Positions 1-6,491 of a stretch of 7,494 nucleotides of DNA are shown here, piece after piece. Numbering within the stretch: the first letter of the stretch is position 1; each line of letters opens with the position of its first letter. The translations under genes were made by a program, and so were the position numbers. The notes under the pieces are model-generated. The model was not told the origin of the DNA and ran no database searches. It saw nothing but the letters and a program-made list of their open reading frames with translations. This DNA comes from a bacterium (GTDB taxonomy: Bacteria; Chloroflexota; Dormibacteria; Aeolococcales; Aeolococcaceae). The stretch lies in contig JAJZMA010000198.1 in the NCBI GenBank assembly GCA_021850405.1, positions 1-7,494 of the forward strand. Reading direction: 5' to 3'.

Positions 1-1161
1 ACCCCCCTTGACGTAGTTTCGTGTCTTTCTCTGGTATCTCGGAACACTGCTGAGCTGCTTATTCGGGATGATTTTGCCTCCTCCCTTGCCAGTGGCCTCA
101 CCATCCAGCACTACATAGGCTTTGAGATCTCTGGCCTGATCCACCTGGGGTCCGGGCTTGTATCCATGGGCAAGGTTCGGGATTTCATGGAAGCAGGAAT
201 TACTTGCAGGGTGTTCCTCGCAGACTGGCATACCTGGATCAACGACAAGCTGGACGGGAACCTGGATACAATCCGCAGATTTGCAACGAGCTATTTTGCA
301 CAGGGCATGAAAGCATCCCTGCTTGCGGCTGGTGGAGACCCATCCAGGCTGGAGATAGTACTGGCGAGTGATCTCTATCGCAGCACCAGCGACTACTGGG
401 CCGGCGTGGTAGAGGTTGCCAAACACACGTCACTGGCAAGGATGCAGCGCAGCATTACGATCCTTGGCCGAAGCGAAGGAGACAGCGTTGACTTTGCCAA
501 GCTTATGTACCCCGCCATGCAGGCAGCTGACATTTTCGCCCAGGGGGTAACGCTTGCCCATGCGGGGATGGACCAGCGCAAGGCACACGTAATTGCGCGC
601 GACACAGCTCTCCACCTGAAGGTGCAAAGACTGGTAGATGAAAATGGAGCATCAGTAAAGCCTGCTGCTGTGCACCATCCCCTCCTGCAGGGACTGCGCA
701 AGCCGGCCGTGTGGCCAGTTCCCCCGGGTCAGGAGAAAAATGCCATGACATCGATGAAGATGAGCAAGTCGGATGCAGGTTCTGCCATCTTCATCCACGA
801 CACGCCTGACCAGATACGAAGGAAAGTGGCAAAAGCTTTCTGCCCCCCAGAACCGGAGTACGTAGCATTCAACCCGGTCCTGGACTGGAGCAAGCAGCTG
901 GTTTTTGGCGTCATGGGGAGAAGCTTTTCACTCTCCTCGCAGGACGGCTCATCTACCGTCTTCGAGCACTTTTCCGAACTGGAGAAGGCATTTCGGGAAG
1001 GAAAGGTCCATCCTGGGGACCTGAAAAATTCGCTGAGCACCCACCTTATAGATATTCTCGAGCCGGTCCGCAAACAGTACTCCGAACCAGACCTTGCAGC
1101 TGCCACGAGCGAACTCATGGAACTGGTAGCTTTGAAGAAAACCTCTGCAAAGCCTGGGTGA
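1..1161 (+). CDS. tyrS: Tyrosyl-tRNA synthetase, archaeal type (5' end outside window)
   Basis: This class I synthetase activates tyrosine with ATP and charges tRNA-Tyr in the cytoplasm. The frame is open from base 1 and has no ATG, GTG or TTG codon before the ATG at 166. That ATG cannot be the start, because the ATP-binding signature lies upstream of it: YIGFE (tyrosine-pocket Tyr) followed by HLGSG, the HIGH-motif equivalent, at 142-156. The segment SRNTAELL near the left edge resembles the usual extreme N-terminus, so only a few codons are probably missing. Other landmarks are LADWHTW, YPAMQAADIF (Tyr, Gln and Asp of the tyrosine site), GMDQRKAH, and KMSKS at 757-771. The 386 residues seen here are slightly longer than usual for archaeal TyrRS. 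The last His of HIGH is Ser here; from memory, Sulfolobus-like enzymes also lack it. The gene ends in tandem in-frame stops, TGA then TAG. The family call is secure; the exact start is not visible. Confidence 0.95.
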   Translation, partial: TPLDVVSCLSLVSRNTAELLIRDDFASSLASGLTIQHYIGFEISGLIHLGSGLVSMGKVRDFMEAGITCRVFLADWHTWINDKLDGNLDTIRRFATSYFAQGMKASLLAAGGDPSRLEIVLASDLYRSTSDYWAGVVEVAKHTSLARMQRSITILGRSEGDSVDFAKLMYPAMQAADIFAQGVTLAHAGMDQRKAHVIARDTALHLKVQRLVDENGASVKPAAVHHPLLQGLRKPAVWPVPPGQEKNAMTSMKMSKSDAGSAIFIHDTPDQIRRKVAKAFCPPEPEYVAFNPVLDWSKQLVFGVMGRSFSLSSQDGSSTVFEHFSELEKAFREGKVHPGDLKNSLSTHLIDILEPVRKQYSEPDLAAATSELMELVALKKTSAKPG

Positions 1162-1359
1162 TAGCACGCGCCCATGGAGCAGGTTTAACACGACAATGCT
1201 GACGGTCCTGCTGATGCCAGGGGTACGCCACCATGAGCTCCAGACTCGGGACCGAGATGAGACCCTTGGGGTCAGTCCCAGCGCCAGGTAGCGACCACCA
1301 ACTGTTCAGGTGACTGCAGGCAGTCCCGCGGGCCTGACCGCAACTCCTTACTGCTGGTA
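1162..1359. other. Convergent intergenic region
   Basis: This spacer separates the stop of tyrS from the stop of the GH13 gene on the other strand. I see no tRNA T-loop motif, no long T tract and no credible gene. A 31-codon ATG frame at 1196-1291 lacks a ribosome binding site and recognisable content. The only structure I can support is the hairpin described separately. The region most likely holds the 3' untranslated ends of two converging transcripts. Confidence 0.6.
1248..1279. other. GC-rich stem-loop between convergent genes
   Basis: An inner perfect stem, GACCC at 1261-1265 with GGGTC at 1269-1273, encloses a TTG loop. An outer stem, GGGAC at 1248-1252 with GTCCC at 1275-1279, extends it across an asymmetric internal loop. 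The stem forms on either strand. Its place between two 3' ends suggests a role in 3'-end formation or RNA protection, but no T-run follows on either strand, so it is not a standard intrinsic terminator and could be chance. Confidence 0.35.
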
Positions 1360-3030
1360 TCAGGAGGTTTCTGCAACTGCCAGTACTATCCCTTCGTAGG
1401 GGGATAGCATCGTAGCGCCGCCATCCACAACCCGCCCGTCATGGGAGCGCAGCGTAGATATCACAACCTTGCCATCAGGGCATGCTGCCTCCACATCATG
1501 CTCTGACATGTTCAGCGCCACGGCAAATTCCGATCCGCGCAGATAGACCCATGCACCATCCGGGGACGGAAGTGCCCTGTATGGCCCGCTGTGCAGTGCA
1601 GGAGATGCCGCCCGTAGCTGTATCAACTCCCTGCATAGGTGCAAAGCAGAATCCGGATCTGCTCTCTGGCTCTCCACATTGCATGTGTCAAGCTCTCCGA
1701 AGGGAAGCCACGGTACCACCCCAGCCTCACAAAAGCCCCCTCCTGATCCGGATGACCACTGCATTGGAGTGCGTTCAAAATCACGGCTTATCCTGACTGG
1801 CGGGTTTGCCATCCGGTCCGTCATCAGCGCCTCGGGCACCTCGGTATCTGGCATGGCAAGCTCGTCGCCATAGTAAAGAATGGGCGTCCCGCGAAGCGTC
1901 AGCAGCATCATAAGCGCACAGCGTGCGGCCTGCGGATTGTTTCCGCACCAGCGGGTCGTAAATCGGCTCTCATCCTGGGTGGACATCGTCCAGCATGGCC
2001 ATGCTGATGAGGGAAGCACCTTTTCGCACTGGGCCACAACAGCACTGAGAGCAGGCGCGCTCCATGAACTTAGCAAAAAGGGAACGTTTAACCCCAGATG
2101 GCACTCATCATCGTTGCCGTAACAGTGTGCGAGAGACGGGATGTCGAAGACATAGCTCTCCCCGTAGAGAAGTCGCTCTGGAGAATACTCCCTGGCGAGC
2201 GCCCGCCACCTGCGAAGGATCTCGTGCCGCTCCGGACGGTTCAGGTTGTATACATATTTTTGCCCCCGTGCAGCAACGTCGGGATGATCGGTATCATCTG
2301 CGGGCGGATTGTCGCGCAGTTCACTGTCCTTGATCAGACCTTGCGTTACGTCTATGCGGAAGCCGTCCACCCCTTTTGCAAACCAGAACCCAAATATTTC
2401 GTCGAACTGCTGGCACACCCCTTCGTTCCACCAGTTTAGGTCTGGCTGGGAAACAAGAAAATTGTGAAGGTACCACTGCTCTGTTCTTGCGTCCCATTCC
2501 CAGGCAGAGCGCCCAGTATGGTCAACCCAGTTGTTCGGCGGCCCGCCCGTGGCGGCCGAGTCAGCCCACACATACCAGTCCCGTCTCTGGTTGTCGCGCG
2601 ATGAACGTGATTCAACAAACCACTGGTGTCGATCGCTGGTGTGGTTGGGCACGATGTCGAAGATGACCCTGATACCACGCGCATGAGATTCTGCGATCAG
2701 CAGTTCCACGTCGTCCATGGTTCCCAGCTGAGGCTCAACTCCGAAGTAGTCGCTCACGTCATACCCAAAATCATCATTGGGGGACGGAGTTACCGGTGTG
2801 AGCCAGATAGCGCCAACACCTAGCCAGGAAAGGTAGTCCAGCTTGGCAATGACTCCTTGAATATCACCGATACCATCCCCATTGCTGTCGGCATAGGAGC
2901 GGGTATAAATGAGGTAAATGACAGCAGTGCGCCACCAGTTTTCCTGCGCGTCCAATGCTTCCCCCGAACTGGGTTGCGCACCAGAGAGCCCCAGGTTTGC
3001 CTGAGCTGCGTTTTGCGGTTTATCGGTCAT
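1360..3030 (-). CDS. GH13 alpha-glucosidase-like protein with altered region IV
   Basis: The 556-residue protein has the GH13 (alpha/beta)8 catalytic domain and a short C-terminal beta domain, and family members hydrolyse or transfer alpha-glucosyl units. Landmarks in order are a DSNGDGIGD calcium loop (48-56), region I DIVPNH (125-130), QPDLN (195-199), region II GFRIDV with nucleophile Asp227, region III GES with acid/base Glu291, and TLRGTPILYYGDE (378-390). Region IV normally reads NHD, but here it is Thr-Gln-Asp (351-353): stabilising Asp353 is kept and the His is Gln. The usual YQIYPRS near the N-terminus reads YLIYTRS. The remainder recalls actinobacterial alpha-glucosidases, which suggests transfer from bacteria. 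There is no signal peptide, so it is probably cytoplasmic and would act on imported oligosaccharides. The ATG at 3030 lacks a clear ribosome site. It lies 52 nt after the dehydrogenase gene on the same strand. The family call is firm; substrate and activity are uncertain. Confidence 0.88.
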   Translation of the reverse strand: MTDKPQNAAQANLGLSGAQPSSGEALDAQENWWRTAVIYLIYTRSYADSNGDGIGDIQGVIAKLDYLSWLGVGAIWLTPVTPSPNDDFGYDVSDYFGVEPQLGTMDDVELLIAESHARGIRVIFDIVPNHTSDRHQWFVESRSSRDNQRRDWYVWADSAATGGPPNNWVDHTGRSAWEWDARTEQWYLHNFLVSQPDLNWWNEGVCQQFDEIFGFWFAKGVDGFRIDVTQGLIKDSELRDNPPADDTDHPDVAARGQKYVYNLNRPERHEILRRWRALAREYSPERLLYGESYVFDIPSLAHCYGNDDECHLGLNVPFLLSSWSAPALSAVVAQCEKVLPSSAWPCWTMSTQDESRFTTRWCGNNPQAARCALMMLLTLRGTPILYYGDELAMPDTEVPEALMTDRMANPPVRISRDFERTPMQWSSGSGGGFCEAGVVPWLPFGELDTCNVESQRADPDSALHLCRELIQLRAASPALHSGPYRALPSPDGAWVYLRGSEFAVALNMSEHDVEAACPDGKVVISTLRSHDGRVVDGGATMLSPYEGIVLAVAETS

Positions 3031-3042
3031 GACTGGAAAGCA

Positions 3043-3057
3043 GCATATGCTTTTTAC
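3043..3057 (-). promoter_or_regulatory. Possible TATA-like box of the GH13 gene
   Basis: Read on the minus strand, this is GTAAAAAGCATATGC, the only strongly AT-rich stretch in the 52-nt gap before the GH13 ATG. Its centre lies about 20 nt upstream of the start codon. With no visible Shine-Dalgarno site, this would fit leaderless transcription of the kind common in archaea. It is a weak match by eye and does not exclude read-through from the dehydrogenase gene. Confidence 0.3.
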
Positions 3058-3082
3058 GCTGCCGCAAAAGTGGATAAAGCAC

Positions 3083-4126
3083 TCAGGGTCGTAGCACTAC
3101 TTTTAGCGCCTCATGCTCCGCAAACAGCCGGTATCCCTCTGCTGCATCGTCGAGCGGCAGTTCATGTGTAATGAGCTGCTCTGGTCGGGCTGCTCCGCTC
3201 TCAAGCAGGGCAACCGCCCTGTCCCAGCAACCCAGAATGTTGGCAATGCCGGCAAATTTAAGCTCAATCCCCCGGACAAAGGTAAGGTTGAGCGGCATCT
3301 CCCATACAAAATCCGAGTGAACCCCAACCACAGATATCCTGCCCCCGGGGCGTACCATCTCAAGGGCGGACTCCAGTGCTGCCACTGCCCCAACACACTC
3401 CACCACCACGTCTGCTCCACGCCCACCGGTGGCATCCTGGATCTGGGTCGCTGCGTTGGTAGCACGGGTCGATATCGCCCGTGCACCCATGCCTGCTGCC
3501 AGCGCCAGCCGGTCCTCCACTGAGTCCACCGCAAAGAGCTGCTCAACGCCCAGCGCTGCCGCCGCTGCAATGGCCATGAGGCCAACCGGCCCGCACCCAA
3601 TCACGACAAGACTCTCGTCTTTTCCCGGTGATACCTGGTCAACACCGTAAAAGCCGGTTGTAAACACATCCCCAGCAAACAGCATGCGCTGCTCTGACTG
3701 TTTGTCCCCCACTTTCCTGAGTACCAGATCTGCGTGCGGCACGCGCACAAACTCGGCTTGCGCTCCACCCAGGTCGCCAAAAAATGAGCCGTACCCGAAA
3801 ACCTGCTGCTCTTCACAGTGGTTGAACAGACGTGCTGCGCAATACCAGCACTTCCCGCACGGGACCGTAAAAGAGCCCACCACCGTGTCGCCAACGCCCA
3901 CTGCGGTCACCCCTTCTCCAGCCTCTACCACCTCGCCCACAAACTCATGCCCTATGGTGCTGCCCACCTCCATGCCGGGAATGCGTCCGTGCAGGAGATG
4001 AAGGTCGCTGCCGCAGATGCCTGCCAGTGTGACCCTGACCAGGGCATCGCCCTCTCCCTCTAGCCCTGGGCGCGCTACCTCCTGGACTGCGACCTTGCCA
4101 TCTCCAGCAAAGACAACCGCCCGCAT
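3083..4126 (-). CDS. Zinc-dependent medium-chain alcohol/polyol dehydrogenase
   Basis: This 347-residue protein belongs to the MDR superfamily, whose members oxidise alcohols or polyols with NAD(P)+. Numbered from the chosen ATG, the catalytic zinc site is Cys38 in GICGSDLH and His60-Glu61 in GHEF. The structural zinc lobe has four cysteines at 90, 93, 96 and 104 (CGKCWYC then C). A Rossmann fold follows with GCGPVG at 177-182, and an Asp at the end of the next strand (AVDS, Asp201) favours NAD+ over NADP+. A GTG at 4147 could add seven residues, but MRAVVF is the typical family start and a GGGGTGA ribosome site lies 8 nt before the ATG at 4126. That ATG is 4 nt past the stop of the small upstream gene, so coupled translation is likely. 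The exact substrate cannot be told; threonine, sorbitol or simple alcohols are possible. Confidence 0.92.
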   Translation of the reverse strand: MRAVVFAGDGKVAVQEVARPGLEGEGDALVRVTLAGICGSDLHLLHGRIPGMEVGSTIGHEFVGEVVEAGEGVTAVGVGDTVVGSFTVPCGKCWYCAARLFNHCEEQQVFGYGSFFGDLGGAQAEFVRVPHADLVLRKVGDKQSEQRMLFAGDVFTTGFYGVDQVSPGKDESLVVIGCGPVGLMAIAAAAALGVEQLFAVDSVEDRLALAAGMGARAISTRATNAATQIQDATGGRGADVVVECVGAVAALESALEMVRPGGRISVVGVHSDFVWEMPLNLTFVRGIELKFAGIANILGCWDRAVALLESGAARPEQLITHELPLDDAAEGYRLFAEHEALKVVLRP

Positions 4127-4130
4127 CGCC

Positions 4131-4493
4131 TCAGTCACCCCTGGCACCCTGGTCGGCAGCTGGGGAGGAAGGTGGGTTTTCAGCGTTCTCGGCCATCCGG
4201 CGCGTGGCTATCCGGTCCAGCAAGGCATCTTCAACCTGCTTGCCTGCCTCCTTGCCGCTCCCTGCTGGATCCGGGGAGTTTCGCTCCAGCCAGAATGGGA
4301 CCGGCTTTGCTGGCGGACCGCTCCCCTCCACGCCATGAGCTGGCCACGAAGCCAGCGCCTGCTGGAGTATCGAGACGACCAGCCCCGGAAGCGCACCTTC
4401 ATCTGATGTCAGTTGCCCTGCCAGCTCACGCGGAACAGGGATCAGGATGGATCCCTCTGGGACCACTGACCTGCGTCTCCATGGCATCTGCAT
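4131..4493 (-). CDS. Small protein of unknown function, first gene of the minus-strand unit
   Basis: I do not recognise this 120-residue protein. An N-terminal part (about residues 9-50) looks folded: a short strand-like ILIPVPREL, then a helix-rich stretch ending ILQQALASW. This pattern loosely resembles small antitoxin or ribbon-helix-helix-like proteins, but that is a weak impression. A Pro/Gly/Ser-rich linker follows, then a charged helix (GKEAGKQVEDALLDRIATRR) and a disordered-looking acidic tail. Support for a real gene is its stop 4 nt before the dehydrogenase ATG, the ribosome site for that gene in its 3' end, and codon use like the neighbours. An in-frame TAG lies 9 nt before the ATG at 4493. 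A second ATG is two codons on, a GTG lies at codon 10, and none has a strong ribosome site. It is divergent from hutU, so a regulatory role is possible but unproven. Confidence 0.55.
   Translation of the reverse strand: MQMPWRRRSVVPEGSILIPVPRELAGQLTSDEGALPGLVVSILQQALASWPAHGVEGSGPPAKPVPFWLERNSPDPAGSGKEAGKQVEDALLDRIATRRMAENAENPPSSPAADQGARGD
4135..4141 (-). promoter_or_regulatory. Ribosome binding site that fixes the dehydrogenase start
   Basis: On the minus strand this reads GGGGTGA, a good match to the archaeal anti-Shine-Dalgarno sequence, with 8 nt of spacing to the ATG at 4126-4124. It lies inside the last codons of the 120-residue upstream gene and contains one of the alternative GTG codons. 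It therefore argues for the ATG start over the GTG at 4147. Confidence 0.6.
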
Positions 4494-4535
4494 CTGCCCA
4501 TTCTAACCGGGCCGTCGCAGGCGGTGGGCTTCCCC

Positions 4536-4561
4536 TCCGGATCTTTTGAGATGTGCCCGGA
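4536..4561. repeat. Imperfect inverted repeat in the divergent promoter region
   Basis: TCCGG (4536-4540) is the inverse complement of CCGGA (4557-4561), and inside it ATCT (4541-4544) mirrors AGAT (4549-4552) around a TTTG centre. Four extra bases (GTGC) on the right side make the dyad asymmetric. Its location between divergent genes makes it a candidate operator or shared promoter core. With a 4-base interruption it may equally be chance. Confidence 0.35.
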
Positions 4562-4633
4562 AGGCGCCCCTCGCATGCCTCCCGGCTGTGTATGCTCGTA
4601 TGGAGTAAAGGGGCAGCAAGTCAGCCCGAAAAC

Positions 4634-4640
4634 GGAGAGA
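4634..4640 (+). promoter_or_regulatory. Ribosome binding site supporting the hutU start
   Basis: GGAGAGA lies 8 nt before the ATG at 4649 if measured from its last base, or 11 nt measured from the core GGAG. It supports that ATG over the earlier in-frame ATG at 4565 and the GTG codons further upstream. Confidence 0.5.
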
Positions 4641-4648
4641 AGAGCCTT

Positions 4649-6388
4649 ATGGAAAGCAGCGCTTCCACCCAGGATCCAGCCGCCACCCCCTCACGAGTCC
4701 GTCGTGTATCGGCACCGAGGGGTAGCCAGCTTACATGCCACTCGTGGCAGACTGAGGCGATACTGCGCTGCCTCATGAACAACCTTGACCCGGAGGTAGC
4801 AGAGGACCCCGACCACCTCATCGTCTACGGTGGCACCGGTCGCGCAGCACGCTCCTGGGAGGCTTTCGACGCCATTGTCGCCTGTCTCCGGCAGCTTGCC
4901 GATGACCAGACGCTCCTGGTGCAGTCAGGAAAACCGGTAGGTATCCTTACCACCCACGAGATGGCACCACGCGTCCTTATCTCGAATGCAATGCTCGTTC
5001 CTGAATGGGCCACCCCGGAGCGGTTCAGGGACTACGAAGCCATGGGGCTCACAATGTTCGGGCAGATGACGGCTGGTTCCTGGATATACATCGGTACGCA
5101 GGGAATCCTGCAGGGAACGTTCCAGACTTTCGCAACAATAGCAGCAAAACGCTTCGGAGGCACTCTTGCCGGAAGGATAGTCCTCACCGCTGGACTGGGT
5201 GGAATGGGGGGCGCACAGCCGCTTGCCATCACCATGAATGAAGGGGTGGCGCTGTGTGTGGAGGTAGACCCGCACAGGATTGAACGGAGGATTTCAGAAG
5301 GCTACCTGGACCGGCTTGCCACATCGGTGGAAGAGGCGCAACAGCTCTGCCGGGAAGCCGCAAAACGTCGCGAGCCGCTCTCTATCGGGCTTGCGGGGAA
5401 TGCTGCCGAGCTCTTCCCTGCCCTGCTTGAGGAGGGATTTCCGGCTGACGTAGTGACCGACCAGACCAGTGCCCATGACCCCCTGAATGGCTATATCCCC
5501 GCTGGACTGGGGCTCAACGAGGCCGCAGAACTGCGCAGGAGGGAACCAGAAACCTATATAGCGCTGGCTCGCAAATCGATGGCCAGCCACTGTGGTGCCA
5601 TGATCAGTTTCCAGGGAAAGGGTGCCGAAGTATTCGACTACGGCAACTCGCTGCGTGCTGAGGCAGCACTGGGTGGGCTGGAAGGTGCGTTCGCCTTTCC
5701 AGGGTTTGTTCCGGCCTATTTGCGTCCACTTTTCTGCAGGGGGCTTGGCCCCTTCCGGTGGGTGGCCCTTTCAGGGGAACCAGACGACATAAGGGCGACT
5801 GACAGGGCTCTTGCCGACCTTTTTCCAGAAAACCAGCTGCTGCAAAGCTGGCTGAAGCTGGCAGGAGAGCGGGTGAAGTTCCAGGGATTGCCTGCACGGA
5901 TCTGCTGGCTTGGTGCTGGCGAGCGCCATCTGGCTGGGCTCCGCTTCAATGAAATGGTTGCTTCTGGCGAGCTCAAAGCCCCGGTTGTAATGGGACGGGA
6001 TCACCTGGATAGCGGGAGTGTTGCCTCCCCCTATCGGGAGACAGAAGCGATGATGGACGGGAGCGATGCCATTGCTGACTGGCCGATACTGAATGCCCTT
6101 GCCAATTGTGCCAGTGGCGCTACCTGGGTTGCGGCGCATCACGGAGGTGGAGTCGGCATCGGACGCAGCATCCATGCCGGTGCCCAGATCGTGGCGGATG
6201 GGAGCCAGCTGGCAGCACGGAAGATCAGGCTTGTGCTACAGAACGACCCCGCTACCGGTGTCCTGCGCCATGCCGATGCGGGTTATCCTGATGCGCTGGA
6301 TACAGCGCGCAGGGAAAACATCACTATCCCTATGCGTGCGCACCCTGCGCGACCAGAAAAATTGAAAGCCAGGGGTGGCCCAGGGTGA
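4649..6388 (+). CDS. hutU: Urocanate hydratase (urocanase)
   Basis: HutU adds water to urocanate to give 4-imidazolone-5-propionate, the second step of histidine degradation, using tightly bound NAD+ as an electrophile. Numbered from the ATG at 4649 (579 residues), the signatures run through the whole family length: SAPRGSQL (21-28), [11 protein letters not shown] (42-52), [12 protein letters not shown] (59-70), [10 protein letters not shown] (89-98), the NAD-binding [12 protein letters not shown] (182-193), ARICWLG with the active-site Cys419 (Cys410 in Pseudomonas putida), [13 protein letters not shown] (449-461), [15 protein letters not shown] (489-503) and [15 protein letters not shown] (532-546). 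The normal family end is near ITIPM at 558-562, so about 17 basic residues form an extra tail. An in-frame ATG at 4565 would add 28 residues with no family similarity, and a GGAGAGA site supports 4649. The protein is cytoplasmic, and the gene is first of the hut cluster. Confidence 0.97.
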   Translation: MESSASTQDPAATPSRVRRVSAPRGSQLTCHSWQTEAILRCLMNNLDPEVAEDPDHLIVYGGTGRAARSWEAFDAIVACLRQLADDQTLLVQSGKPVGILTTHEMAPRVLISNAMLVPEWATPERFRDYEAMGLTMFGQMTAGSWIYIGTQGILQGTFQTFATIAAKRFGGTLAGRIVLTAGLGGMGGAQPLAITMNEGVALCVEVDPHRIERRISEGYLDRLATSVEEAQQLCREAAKRREPLSIGLAGNAAELFPALLEEGFPADVVTDQTSAHDPLNGYIPAGLGLNEAAELRRREPETYIALARKSMASHCGAMISFQGKGAEVFDYGNSLRAEAALGGLEGAFAFPGFVPAYLRPLFCRGLGPFRWVALSGEPDDIRATDRALADLFPENQLLQSWLKLAGERVKFQGLPARICWLGAGERHLAGLRFNEMVASGELKAPVVMGRDHLDSGSVASPYRETEAMMDGSDAIADWPILNALANCASGATWVAAHHGGGVGIGRSIHAGAQIVADGSQLAARKIRLVLQNDPATGVLRHADAGYPDALDTARRENITIPMRAHPARPEKLKARGGPG

Positions 6389-6421
6389 CTTCTAACCACG
6401 ATACTCAAACCGCTGGTGTCT

Positions 6422-6453
6422 GCCTGGCCTGGAAGGTCACCACTGGCCCAGGC
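6422..6453 (+). other. Stem-loop between hutU and hutG
   Basis: GCCTGG at 6422-6427 pairs with CCAGGC at 6448-6453. The stem extends by CC (6428-6429) with GG (6445-6446) past one bulged C and closes a 15-nt loop. No T tract follows, so it is not a standard terminator. It could stabilise or process the hut mRNA, or be a by-product of high GC content. Confidence 0.35.
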
Positions 6454-6476
6454 GCAGCCTACCTGTGTGGATCGGC

Positions 6477-6484
6477 AAGGGGGT
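6477..6484 (+). promoter_or_regulatory. Ribosome binding site that fixes the hutG start
   Basis: AAGGGGGT ends 7 nt before the ATG at 6492. It lies inside the longer frame that could begin at the GTG at 6465, so it favours the ATG and a 308-residue protein. Confidence 0.55.
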
Positions 6485-6491
6485 TTATGGC

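Larger units (their letters stand above)
4494..4648. promoter_or_regulatory. Divergent intergenic region of hutU and the small gene
   Basis: These 155 bases should hold the promoters of both the hut cluster and the minus-strand unit. The longest AT-rich patch is ATCTTTTGAGAT at 4541-4552, 97 nt before hutU and 48 nt before the small gene. A short tandem GTATG repeat separated by CTC lies at about 4593-4605. I see no clear TATA box for either direction. The hutU frame is open upstream to 4553, but the family's N-terminus does not extend that far. Confidence 0.45.
6389..6491 (+). other. hutU-hutG spacer
   Basis: This 103-nt gap inside the hut cluster codes for nothing I recognise. It contains one GC-rich stem-loop and the hutG ribosome binding site. 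I see no AT-rich promoter box, so hutG is probably transcribed from the hutU promoter. Confidence 0.5.

Noticed and set aside
729..1175. 148-codon minus-strand frame inside tyrS
   Set aside because: It is antisense to strongly conserved synthetase sequence including KMSKS; a Ser-rich shadow frame.
1196..1291. 31-codon plus-strand frame after tyrS
   Set aside because: It has no ribosome binding site and no recognisable motif, and it overlaps the hairpin; its length is expected by chance.
1162..1359. Possible tRNA or C/D-box RNA in the convergent gap
   Set aside because: I found no T-loop GTTCRA motif and no properly spaced C and D boxes; GATGA-like and CTGA-like words occur but do not form the required arrangement.
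1972..1980. GH13 gene as a pseudogene because of the region IV change
   Set aside because: The frame is intact over 556 residues, and the nucleophile, acid/base and stabilising Asp are all present, so a broken gene is not supported.
3103..3600. 165-codon minus-strand frame within the dehydrogenase
   Set aside because: It is on the same strand in another frame and is rich in Trp and Arg, as expected from frame-shifted reading of the Rossmann domain.
4017..4406. 129-codon plus-strand frame spanning the dehydrogenase start
   Set aside because: It lies antisense to conserved dehydrogenase codons and resembles no family.
4172..4549. 125-codon plus-strand frame opposite the small minus-strand gene
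   Set aside because: It has no recognisable content, runs against the coupled minus-strand pair, and has a Pro/Arg-rich composition typical of antisense frames in GC-rich DNA.
4553..4648. Upstream extension of hutU
   Set aside because: The frame is open, but the extra residues match nothing in urocanases and overlap the intergenic inverted repeat; the ATG at 4649 has a ribosome site and gives the family N-terminus.
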